Below are positions 1 through 6,723 of a stretch of 6,855 nt of DNA, one piece after another (positions within the stretch are counted from its first letter, which is position 1; each line of letters opens with the position of its first letter). This stretch comes from an uncultured Rhodospirillaceae bacterium (GTDB lineage: Bacteria > Pseudomonadota > Alphaproteobacteria > Rhodospirillales > Casp-alpha2): contig CAJWVP010000157.1 of assembly GCA_913048145.1 (NCBI GenBank), forward strand, positions 1-6,855. Reading direction: 5' to 3'. The notes below the pieces were generated by a model, which was not told where the DNA came from, did no database searches, and saw only the letters and a list, made by a program, of their open reading frames with translations. Both the position numbers and the translations under genes were made by a program.

Positions 1-16
1 GCATGGGCTCGAAATA

Positions 17-508
17 TTATAGTTTTGACGCGTGCCAATCCGGGTCCGGTTCATCCGGCTGGCTACCCAGGCCGACGGCCCGGATCCCTTGGATGGCACA
101 AAACTCATCGCGTTCCGATGTGTCGCCACTGACCCCGATGGCGCCAAGAGTATATTGCTCGTCGTCTAACACCAGGACGCCACCCGGTACCGGCACGAAG
201 CGCCCTTCCGATACGTCCGTTAGCGCGGCAATAAATCCCTGGCGGGCCGACAGACGGTCACGTAGCAGGCGGCTGGACGCTCCCATGCCGAGCGCGCCCC
301 AGGCCTTGCCCATGGCGATCTGCGCCCGCAGAATTCCGGAACCGTCTTCGCGTTTGAAGGCAACAAGGTGCCCCCCCGTATCCAAGACAGCCACAGACAT
401 AGGCTCCATGTCATGGCCACGCGCTGTCGCAAGGGCGCCGCCTATGATCGCTTCCGCTTGCACGAGGGGTAATGTGGGGCGGGCTTTCCAAAGCTGACGT
501 TCGACCAT
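17..508 (-). CDS. GlcG/HbpS family heme-binding-type protein (DUF336)
   Basis: This 163-residue protein has the hallmarks of the GlcG/HbpS (DUF336) family: MSVAVLDTGGHLVAF near residues 37-51, a REDGS turn, the PVPGG loop at 106-110, and the C-terminal LGAIGVSGDTSERDE block at 121-135 followed by a Cys. Its length is normal for the single-domain family. No signal peptide or membrane segment is seen, so it is probably cytoplasmic. Some family members bind or degrade heme (HbpS), while GlcG is encoded with glycolate oxidase genes; neither context is visible here, so the exact role is open. The ATG at 508 gives a full family N-terminus; a weak AAAGAG lies about 10 nt upstream. It lies 101 nt downstream of the dioxygenase-like gene on the same strand, across an AT-rich spacer, so it may have its own promoter. 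Family assignment is firm; substrate is unknown. Confidence 0.88.
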   Translation of the reverse strand: MVERQLWKARPTLPLVQAEAIIGGALATARGHDMEPMSVAVLDTGGHLVAFKREDGSGILRAQIAMGKAWGALGMGASSRLLRDRLSARQGFIAALTDVSEGRFVPVPGGVLVLDDEQYTLGAIGVSGDTSERDEFCAIQGIRAVGLGSQPDEPDPDWHASKL

Positions 509-609
509 ACTGCAATGTCTCTTTCATAAAAAATTCCGAATATCGAGACTACCTTAGGAGACGAATACTGCTTTAAAAAGACAGCTATTTTACATCACGT
601 GAATGTATT
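509..609 (-). other. AT-rich spacer upstream of the GlcG/HbpS gene
   Basis: This 101-nt spacer is clearly richer in A and T than the flanking genes, as expected for a promoter region of the GlcG/HbpS gene. I see no convincing pair of -35 and -10 boxes and no GC-rich hairpin followed by a T tract. It may therefore hold either a weakly conserved promoter or only a long leader within the operon. Confidence 0.3.
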
Positions 610-954
610 TCAAACCTCTAAGAAAGCAATATTCAAATCCAGTTTTTCGCCTAGCCACAGAGGGTTATCCCGGTGGTCAGCAACATCGTCATCGGCCTCC
701 GGATGGACCAAAACGGTAAGGCCATCACGGTTCAGCATTAGCCAAGGCACGATTGTCGGAAACTGTTCCGCGGGAAACGCGGCTTGGTACATGGGGATTG
801 GGTGTGGCCCCACGGGCTCATCACGCCATCGGCCTATACGGATATCCGGATTGGCGCTCAGGAATTCGCGCAACGCGGCCGCTTTCGCCCGTTCCCCATC
901 GTCGCGGTAATAGATATGGGCGTGATAGCCATGAATGGTGTTAATTTCGACCAT
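610..954 (-). CDS. DOPA 4,5-dioxygenase family protein
   Basis: This is a small 114-residue protein of the DOPA 4,5-dioxygenase family, related to plant and fungal enzymes that open the aromatic ring of DOPA at the 4,5 position. Visible motifs are GYHAHIYY at 9-16 (H11 and H13), GPHPIPMYQ at 49-57 (H51), VLVHP at 81-85 (H84) and the C-terminal DHRDNPLWLGEKLDL from 93. These histidines are the likely metal site. Bacterial members are widespread and mostly have no proven substrate. The frame is open to 1020, but the ATG at 954 is chosen because GGGAG stands 6 nt upstream and HAHIYY is normally near the N-terminus. The start lies inside the end of the J-protein gene (14-nt overlap), so translation may be coupled. 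Family call is confident; the substrate is inference only. Confidence 0.85.
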   Translation of the reverse strand: MVEINTIHGYHAHIYYRDDGERAKAAALREFLSANPDIRIGRWRDEPVGPHPIPMYQAAFPAEQFPTIVPWLMLNRDGLTVLVHPEADDDVADHRDNPLWLGEKLDLNIAFLEV

Positions 955-1696
955 CTTGGTCTCCCAACAAAACATCCTTCGCCTGATTGATCTGAGCGGC
1001 CAGGAAATCCGAACCGCCATGGTCTGGGTGCATGCCGGCTATCAGGCGCCTGTGCGCGTCCTTTACATCGGTGGCCGTGGCACCTTCCGCAAGGCCCAAA
1101 ACCTGCAGCGCCTGGGCCCGGTCCATAACGCCAAAGGGCGTCGTGCTTCCGCCGTCCTCGGAGACGCCTTCCTCTCCTTCGCGCCAATCCGGATGGGCCC
1201 GATCCAGATAAGCCGCGACCACACGGCCCGATTCAGGATCATCCCGGTCGCATTGCTGCCACAGGTCAACCAAGTCAGGGACGCCCATGTCATCCAGGTG
1301 GCGGCCCTTGTGGGGGCCGTTGATGACCTCGCCACTCATGGCTCCGGTTTCATGGTCAAGCCACATGCGTAAAAACCGGGTTTCCAGGTCGGACGAGCCG
1401 CCGGTTCCAGGCGCGCCGGGCCCAGTCCCATAGGCCTGGCGCATGCGGGCGAAAGTTTTTGCCGCACGGGCCACTGCGCGCAAACGAAAGAACCACGGTA
1501 GCAACGCCGGCAGCGCCGCCAGTGCCCAAGCCAGCCGGCCGCTGATGATGAAGAAAAAGACGACGAAGACAACCGTTCCCAAAAGCACCCATTTCAGCAC
1601 CTTCAACAGTGTCTTGGTGTCCGCCGTGGCGTACCAGCGGCCAGCCAGCAACATGCCGGCCAACAGCGCTACGCCAAGGATGAAGGCCGGGAACAC
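941..1696 (-). CDS. membrane-anchored DnaJ-domain protein
   Basis: This 251-residue protein has an N-terminal membrane part and a C-terminal J domain. Hydrophobic segments lie at about 2-19, 33-52 and 54-70. A middle region (about 105-172) is rich in conserved-looking acidic and aromatic residues. The J domain spans roughly 191-246, with the diagnostic HPD at 223-225 followed by HGGSD; this tripeptide stimulates Hsp70 (DnaK) ATPase activity. There is no Gly/Phe region or zinc finger, so it is a class III J-protein that would recruit DnaK to the inner membrane. Its plan (membrane segments, then a C-terminal J domain) resembles Tim14/Pam18-like proteins. The start is a GTG, 2 nt after the VWA gene's stop, with AGGGG about 9 nt upstream. 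A second HPD at 168-170 is outside the J domain. The client protein is unknown; MipZ and the VWA protein are neighbours. Confidence 0.88.
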   Translation of the reverse strand: MFPAFILGVALLAGMLLAGRWYATADTKTLLKVLKWVLLGTVVFVVFFFIISGRLAWALAALPALLPWFFRLRAVARAAKTFARMRQAYGTGPGAPGTGGSSDLETRFLRMWLDHETGAMSGEVINGPHKGRHLDDMGVPDLVDLWQQCDRDDPESGRVVAAYLDRAHPDWREGEEGVSEDGGSTTPFGVMDRAQALQVLGLAEGATATDVKDAHRRLIAGMHPDHGGSDFLAAQINQAKDVLLGDQDGRN

Positions 1697-1698
1697 GA

Positions 1699-2430
1699 TC
1701 AGAAGCCCCTGTCGCCAGAACTTATCTGATGCGCCAGCAAGCTGACGTCGCCGCCCTGCTTGGCGGCCATGTCCTCAAGAGCCTTGCGCCCGCCCACCGC
1801 GTAGACGGCGACTGCTCTCAGCAATTCACGCAGCATATCTGCCGAATTGGCATCAAACCGACAATACCCGCCGCCGGACAGTTTCGCTACCTGCTGGAAG
1901 GCATACTCAGTCAGCGGATTGTCGCCTTCGTGGAACATGAACACGGGAAGGCCTAGCATGCCCAGTTCGCCGGCAGTCTGGCCGACCGCGTCGACGTCTT
2001 CCTCAAAGGCGTCGCCGACGAACACCAAGGCATCGACCTTGTGCTTACCCGCCTCGTTGCGGGCGTGCTTCAGGATCTTGTGCAGTTGGGTCTCGCCCGC
2101 CAGGCAAGTCACCGACGTCATCAGCTTCGAAAGGGACCGAGGGTCCGAAGTCCATGAGCTGACTTTAAATTCGCGGAAACCACGGTAGAATGCCAACTGC
2201 ACGTCCAATCCGCCCAAGTCTGCGGTGACGTCAAACATCTCCGCCTGGGTGTGGGCGGCCTGGTCCCACATAGGCTGTCGACTTGAGGTAGCATCCATGC
2301 CGAACAACAGTTTCCCGCGATCACCAGATGGTTTCACTGCAGGCCGAGGAACGGCAGCTACCTGACGCAAGAAGGCATCAACCTCGGTCTTCGACGAGGA
2401 CTTGCTCGGCAGGCCGTCACCTTTCCTCAT
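1699..2430 (-). CDS. VWA-domain protein with variant MIDAS site
   Basis: This 243-residue protein is essentially one von Willebrand factor A-like domain. After a polar N-terminus it has KLLFGMDATSSRQ at 40-52. This gives a MIDAS-type metal site: D46-x-T48-x-S50, then T114 in GETQLHK and D140 in VFVGDAFEED. The first serine of the usual DxSxS is replaced by threonine. No signal peptide or membrane helix is seen, so it is likely cytoplasmic. VWA domains usually mediate metal-dependent protein binding, often with an ATPase or chaperone. The frame extends to a GTG at 2481, but I prefer the ATG at 2430: the extra 17 codons have A/T-rich third positions unlike the rest of the gene and precede the family-like block LPSKSSSKTEVDAF. 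Neither start has a strong ribosome-binding site. It is flanked by mipZ and the J-protein gene. Specific function is unknown. Confidence 0.82.
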   Translation of the reverse strand: MRKGDGLPSKSSSKTEVDAFLRQVAAVPRPAVKPSGDRGKLLFGMDATSSRQPMWDQAAHTQAEMFDVTADLGGLDVQLAFYRGFREFKVSSWTSDPRSLSKLMTSVTCLAGETQLHKILKHARNEAGKHKVDALVFVGDAFEEDVDAVGQTAGELGMLGLPVFMFHEGDNPLTEYAFQQVAKLSGGGYCRFDANSADMLRELLRAVAVYAVGGRKALEDMAAKQGGDVSLLAHQISSGDRGF

Positions 2431-2504
2431 GACTTGGGCATCGCCATCATTTGCACATCCATTTCGATCAAATAGGGACACCCGACGATTATCGCCAGCT
2501 GTCG

Positions 2505-3377
2505 TCAGCCCGCGCCGACGCGGGAATCCGGCGGCGGCAACCCCAACGCGTTGACGATAGTCAACACCTCCTGGCGCGCCGCATGGTGGGACGGGCTCAG
2601 GGATTGAGGGCCGGCGGCGTCCTTCAGGTCCATGATGGTCAGACCTACGAGAAATAGCTCGCGGAAGATCACCCGTTCTCCAAACCCAGGAATAATCCGG
2701 AACCGGATGCGTTTCGCCAGTTCGCGGATTAGGCGTTCCATCTCACGCTTGTTATGGGCATCCAGGCTGCTCAGTCGGTTGCGCATGACGATCCAGTCGA
2801 TGGTGCCACCATCGCGGTCCGCGCGATGTTTCTTCTGGTCCCAGATCATCTCGGCGTAGTGGCTGGGCCCCTTGATATCCATCTTGGTTCCATCCACGTG
2901 GGCCAGGACATCAAAATCTACCAAGCTATCGTTGATGGGCGTAACCAAGGTATCGGCATAGGAATGCGCGATCCGCGACAACGGTCCGGCGCTGCCCGGC
3001 GTATCGATGAGCACCACGTCGTGGTTGATCAAGGCCCCCTCAATCAACAAGCGTAGCTTGTCGCATTCCGATTCCCACTCCGCCAGGCTGGCCGCCTCGG
3101 ACGGTTCCTCGACCCGGTAATGATCGGGCATGTCCACTTCCTTGCCCGACACCTGGACAAAATGTTCCCGATTAGCGATGTAGCGGCTGAGCGTGCCTTG
3201 GCGGGCATCAACGTCGATGCTGGCAACCCTGCGCCCCTGCTGCAGGAGCGCCACGATCATGTGCATGGTCGTGGTGGATTTGCCGCTACCGCCTTTCTCG
3301 TTGCCGATGACGACCACGTGGGCACATTTTGACTTGGGTCCAGTCTCGGGGTTCTTCTTCTTGCCGAAGCCCAACAT
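2505..3377 (-). CDS. mipZ: MipZ division-plane positioning ATPase
   Basis: This 290-residue protein is a ParA/MinD-type ATPase matching MipZ of Caulobacter from memory. The deviant Walker A NEKGGSGKST is at 26-35, the second switch-like block IDVDARQGT at 54-62, and Walker B VVLIDTPG at 121-128. MipZ-specific stretches include TPINDSLVDFD (146-156), WIVMRNRL (195-202) and the C-terminal HHAARQE (264-270). In alphaproteobacteria MipZ binds ParB near the origin, forms a gradient from the poles and blocks FtsZ polymerisation away from midcell. The frame is open to 3431, but the ATG at 3377 is chosen because it is 4 nt after the oxidoreductase stop, has AAGGCGG about 10 nt upstream, and gives a MipZ-like short lead into the Walker A strand. 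Walker residues are intact, so it should be active. A basic N-terminus (LGFGKKKNP) precedes the core. Confidence 0.93.
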   Translation of the reverse strand: MLGFGKKKNPETGPKSKCAHVVVIGNEKGGSGKSTTTMHMIVALLQQGRRVASIDVDARQGTLSRYIANREHFVQVSGKEVDMPDHYRVEEPSEAASLAEWESECDKLRLLIEGALINHDVVLIDTPGSAGPLSRIAHSYADTLVTPINDSLVDFDVLAHVDGTKMDIKGPSHYAEMIWDQKKHRADRDGGTIDWIVMRNRLSSLDAHNKREMERLIRELAKRIRFRIIPGFGERVIFRELFLVGLTIMDLKDAAGPQSLSPSHHAARQEVLTIVNALGLPPPDSRVGAG

Positions 3378-3381
3378 GGTC

Positions 3382-5439
3382 TTAAGCCGCCTTAACCCAA
3401 ACCGCAGTATCATGGAACACGCCACCGCCAAGCGGTTGCGGTCGGTCGGCGCTGATCAGCACGTTGATGCCTAGGCCTTCCTCAAAATATTCCGACGGCC
3501 AAATCCCCTCGACCACCACCACATCCTTACGTAAACCATCGAAGGCCTTCACTGGCACCACGACGCTGCCGAGATCGTTGCCCAACCGCACCCTGTCTCC
3601 ATCGCTAAACCCGAGGCGCGCGCAGGCGTCCGGATGCATGAGAACCTCTGGTCCCACCTCCTTCGCCCGCGATGATGGCATCTCGGTGAACGATGTGTTC
3701 AGGAACCGGCGCGCCGGCGGCGCGATCAGACGAAACGGTTTGGCCCCTGACGCTTCGTCGATGATCTCCGCGTGGTCTGGCAAACGGGGCAATAGGTCAT
3801 TGTCGCCGCTGATCGCCGACCAATCAGCGGCGAAATGGAACTTGCCGTCGGGATGACCGAACCCATTGAGGAAATGGGCGTCCTCGAAGCACTTGGAGAA
3901 ATTGATCCACCTCCGATCGGCGGCTTCCTCAAAACCCGGCAAACCCGAAGCCTTGAGGCTGGCGTCGATGAGCTCAACGCCGGACATGGAAAAGGCCGGA
4001 TGGTTTGAGCCCAGACGCTGGCCAAGCGCGTTGATCACATCGGAATTCGACCGGCATTCCTCATATGGATCAATGATGGCGCGGTGCACCTGCAGGTACA
4101 CATGCCCCCCACCCCTGTAAAAATCCTCATGTTCGACGAACATGGTCGCCGGCAGGACGATGTCGGCAAACTTCGCGGTCTCCGTCATGAACTGCTCATG
4201 CACACATAGGAACAAGTCATCACGAGCCAAACCGTCACGCACAGATCGGGTGTCCGGCACCACGTCAGCCGGATTGACGTTCTGAACGAACATTGCGGTC
4301 ACCGGCGCGTCGCCCAACAGAGCATCCTCGTCCCGGGCCAGGATTGGGCCCAACCGACACATATCGAGAGCGCGGATGGACATGTCGGCGACGTCGGTGG
4401 CCATAATCAGGCTTTGGTCGATCCCCGCATACAGATCAGCATTGCTATGCATACCGCCGCCACCCACGTACCGCCAGGATCCGGTAATCGCCGGCAGACA
4501 GCTAACCGCATGCATGTTGGCCGAGCCGTTGCGGCTCCGCGCGAACCCGTAGCCGGCGCGTATGTAGCTGCGTTCCATCGCTCCATAAAGCCGCGCGAAG
4601 GCCTCGATCTCTTGCACCGGCACCCCGGTAATCGCCGAGGCCCATTCAGGGCCGCGCGCCTGCAAGTGGACCTCCAGTTCCTCGGGAACATCCGTGAATT
4701 CGCGCAAGTAGTCCCAGTCGGCAAAACCTTCCTTGAACAGGACATGCATGACTGCGCAGGCCAACGCCCCGTCGGTACCGGGACGCACGGCGATGAACAT
4801 ATCGGCCATCTCCGCCGTCGGCGTACGGTAGGCGTCCACGACGACCAGTTTCGCGCCACGCTGTTTTCGGGCACGCGAAATGTGGGTCATGACATTGACC
4901 TGGGTTGACACGGGGTTGCCGCCCCAGACCACGATCAGATCCGATTCGGCGATCTCGCGTGGGTCCGAGCCCCAGATAGACCCGCATCCGGCGCGCCATC
5001 CGTTGCGAGCCAGGGGTACGCAGATTGTCGAATCCTGGCGCGAAAACTTCATGGCATGGCGCAGGCGTTCGATGCTGGATCGCTGTAGCAATCCCATGGT
5101 ACCAGCGAAATCGTAGGGCCAGACCGTCTCCGGCCCATAGCGCTTGGCCGCCTGTTTGAAGTTCTCGACCACCTCATCCAGAGCCTCGTCCCAGGAAATC
5201 CGGGAAAACTTCCCCTCCCCCTTGGCACCAGTTCGTTTCAGGGGAAAGCCCAGACGGTCGGGGTGATGAACCCGTTCCTTGTAGTTGGAGACCTTCGCGC
5301 AGATCACGCCGCAGGTGTAATCATTGTCCCGCGCGCCGCGCACCTTGCCGATGGTGTGATCATCCAAGCGCTGCACTTCGAGGGCACAGGTGCTGGGACA
5401 GTCATGGGGGCAGGCGGTCGAAAGAAAAGGCGCGTTCAT
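3382..5439 (-). CDS. molybdopterin oxidoreductase (DMSO reductase superfamily)
   Basis: This 685-residue enzyme is a complete molybdopterin guanine dinucleotide oxidoreductase of the DMSO reductase/formate dehydrogenase superfamily. The N-terminal [4Fe-4S] site is C10-x3-C14-x3-C18 and C47 (C43 is an extra cysteine). C140, in the STIC segment, is aligned by inference with the molybdenum ligand. Cofactor-binding blocks include VVWGGNPVSTQVN (170-182) and RPGTDGAL (219-226), then HEQFMTETAKFADIVLPAT in the middle. The dinucleotide-binding C-terminal domain starts at about 567. There is no Tat signal or membrane anchor, so it should be cytoplasmic. No iron-sulfur partner, membrane subunit or cofactor gene is adjacent, so the electron partner and substrate cannot be told. 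A TTG at 5454 is in frame, but the ATG at 5439 is preferred. It is the first gene of the apparent operon, 4 nt before mipZ. Confidence 0.9.
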   Translation of the reverse strand: MNAPFLSTACPHDCPSTCALEVQRLDDHTIGKVRGARDNDYTCGVICAKVSNYKERVHHPDRLGFPLKRTGAKGEGKFSRISWDEALDEVVENFKQAAKRYGPETVWPYDFAGTMGLLQRSSIERLRHAMKFSRQDSTICVPLARNGWRAGCGSIWGSDPREIAESDLIVVWGGNPVSTQVNVMTHISRARKQRGAKLVVVDAYRTPTAEMADMFIAVRPGTDGALACAVMHVLFKEGFADWDYLREFTDVPEELEVHLQARGPEWASAITGVPVQEIEAFARLYGAMERSYIRAGYGFARSRNGSANMHAVSCLPAITGSWRYVGGGGMHSNADLYAGIDQSLIMATDVADMSIRALDMCRLGPILARDEDALLGDAPVTAMFVQNVNPADVVPDTRSVRDGLARDDLFLCVHEQFMTETAKFADIVLPATMFVEHEDFYRGGGHVYLQVHRAIIDPYEECRSNSDVINALGQRLGSNHPAFSMSGVELIDASLKASGLPGFEEAADRRWINFSKCFEDAHFLNGFGHPDGKFHFAADWSAISGDNDLLPRLPDHAEIIDEASGAKPFRLIAPPARRFLNTSFTEMPSSRAKEVGPEVLMHPDACARLGFSDGDRVRLGNDLGSVVVPVKAFDGLRKDVVVVEGIWPSEYFEEGLGINVLISADRPQPLGGGVFHDTAVWVKAA

Positions 5440-5456
5440 TATAGTAGATTCCAAAA

Positions 5457-5486
5457 TTAATCCCTGAATCTAGCCGCCGACGTCAA
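5457..5486 (-). promoter_or_regulatory. weak promoter candidate for the oxidoreductase-mipZ operon
   Basis: Read on the minus strand, TTGACG (5486-5481) resembles a sigma-70 -35 box. After an 18-nt spacer GATTAA (5462-5457) could be the -10 box. Transcription would then start near 5450, leaving a leader of about 11 nt before the ATG at 5439 and excluding the in-frame TTG at 5454. The -10 match is poor, so this is tentative. Confidence 0.28.
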
Positions 5487-5510
5487 TCCCGACAAGTTTT
5501 CGTCTCGCGC

Positions 5511-5529
5511 GGTTGCCGTAACGGCAACC
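5511..5529. repeat. perfect 19-nt palindrome in divergent spacer
   Basis: GGTTGCCGT and its exact reverse complement ACGGCAACC flank a single central A at 5520. The site lies between two divergent genes, 72 nt from the oxidoreductase start and 18 nt upstream of the glycosyltransferase start. Its symmetry and place fit an operator for a dimeric regulator. As RNA it could also fold into a 7-bp stem with a 5-nt GTAAC loop just ahead of the glycosyltransferase start. No T tract follows on either strand, so it is not a typical terminator. No regulator gene is next to it. Confidence 0.6.
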
Positions 5530-5547
5530 ATCTGAAATCATCTTCGC

Positions 5548-6723
5548 ATGACTATCCAGCGCCTCGCCGTTTCCTGGCAATTGTCGGACACCCATGGCTG
5601 GGGCATTTTTGGTCTCAACCTGGTCCAGAATCTAATGCGCAATGGTCCCATTAGGCCATTGATCCTGAGCGAACCCAACCTCCTGGAGGTGCCGCCGGAC
5701 CACATTGATGAACTGCGCCCGTTGATCGCCGAGATGCGGCAGATCATGAAAGCCATCGAAACCCAGGACCAACCAGTCCACAGCGCCCAAATCGCGGTCC
5801 TGCATGCGCTCGGGGTCGACTTCCAACACGTAGAAGTTTCCGACCTGGTCCGCGGCGGGCGTAACATTGGGTTCACCTTCTTCGAACGCGGCAATTTCAC
5901 CGCCGAAGCCCTGGACCGCGCCAACGCCTATGACCGTATCCTGGCCGGATCGACGTGGAACCGGGACTACGGACGGGCCGCCGGGATCCGAGACATCGAA
6001 TTCGTCTCCCAAGGCGTGGATAAGTCCTTGTTTCATCCGGGCCAAGCCAGCGGCGCCTACCGCGACCGTTTCGTCATCTTCTCGGGCGGCAAACTGGAAT
6101 TGCGCAAGGGTCAAGATCTGGTGGTCGCCGCCTTTAAGATCTTCCACGCCCGCCACCCCGACGCCCTGTTAATCTCGTCATGGCAGAACGGCTGGCCCGA
6201 AAGCGCCATGGACATAACCGCCTCGATCCACGTAGGCGCATCACCCAAGGTCGATGCCGACCAAAATCTGATGATCACCCGGTGGGCCACCGACAACGGC
6301 ATTCCGGCCAATGCCTTCATCGATCTGGGGTGGCTGCCGAACCGGACCATGCCCGCCGTGCTTCGGGACATCGACGCGGCGGTCTTTCCCAACCGCTGCG
6401 AAGGCGGCACCAATCTAGTCGCCATGGAGTCCATGGCCTGCGGAGTTCCCTGCATCCTCTCCGCCAATACGGGGCACCTAGACATCATGACCGACGACAA
6501 CTGCTTCGCCTTGGACGACCAGCGCCCCGTGACCGACCAGAACGGCGACACATCCATGTGGCGTGAAAGCCAAGTGGAACAGATCGTCGAACAGCTGGAA
6601 CAAATCTACACGGATCGGACAGCAGCCCGGCAGCGCGGTGAGGCCGGCGCTGCCTTCATTGGCAACCTGTCGTGGCAGAACCAGACGGCGGCGTTGGTCG
6701 CTGCCGTGAGTGACCTACTTTAA
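5548..6723 (+). CDS. family-4-type glycosyltransferase
   Basis: This 391-residue protein is a GT-B fold, retaining-type glycosyltransferase of the GT4 kind, which transfers a sugar from an activated donor to a lipid, polysaccharide or protein acceptor. The C-terminal donor-binding half begins with FVIFSGGKLELRKGQDLV (175-192), where K187 is the usual phosphate-binding lysine. The signature follows at 283-302: RCEGGTNLVAMESMACGVPC, with E285 and E294 as the acidic pair. They are eight residues apart here instead of the more usual seven. The N-terminal acceptor domain starts at once, with GWGIFGLNLVQNLM at 17-30. No signal peptide or membrane helix is seen, so it is cytoplasmic. No further glycan genes are in view, so donor and acceptor are unknown. 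It is transcribed divergently from the molybdoenzyme; the ribosome-binding site is weak (GAAAT about 10 nt before the ATG). Confidence 0.88.
   Translation: MTIQRLAVSWQLSDTHGWGIFGLNLVQNLMRNGPIRPLILSEPNLLEVPPDHIDELRPLIAEMRQIMKAIETQDQPVHSAQIAVLHALGVDFQHVEVSDLVRGGRNIGFTFFERGNFTAEALDRANAYDRILAGSTWNRDYGRAAGIRDIEFVSQGVDKSLFHPGQASGAYRDRFVIFSGGKLELRKGQDLVVAAFKIFHARHPDALLISSWQNGWPESAMDITASIHVGASPKVDADQNLMITRWATDNGIPANAFIDLGWLPNRTMPAVLRDIDAAVFPNRCEGGTNLVAMESMACGVPCILSANTGHLDIMTDDNCFALDDQRPVTDQNGDTSMWRESQVEQIVEQLEQIYTDRTAARQRGEAGAAFIGNLSWQNQTAALVAAVSDLL

Noticed and set aside
3..497. Long plus-strand frame of 164 codons
   Set aside because: It is the antisense shadow of the GlcG/HbpS gene; its product is low-complexity Ser/Arg/Pro-rich and matches no family.
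2431..2504. Terminator or promoter between mipZ and the VWA gene
   Set aside because: Only short imperfect symmetries such as ATTTGATCGAAAT are present; no stable hairpin with a T tract and no good promoter boxes.
5009..5040. Selenocysteine at the molybdenum-ligand position, as in formate dehydrogenase H
   Set aside because: The codon in the STIC segment encodes an ordinary cysteine and no in-frame TGA occurs there.
5438..5443. TATAAT on the minus strand as a -10 box
   Set aside because: It overlaps the preferred ATG and has no -35-like box at the right distance, so transcription would begin inside the gene.
5511..5529. Palindrome as an intrinsic terminator
   Set aside because: No T tract follows on either strand, and it lies between divergent starts where no transcript needs to end.
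5632..6156. Minus-strand frame of 174 codons opposite the glycosyltransferase
   Set aside because: The plus-strand frame carries clear glycosyltransferase motifs; this one has none and is a high-GC shadow.
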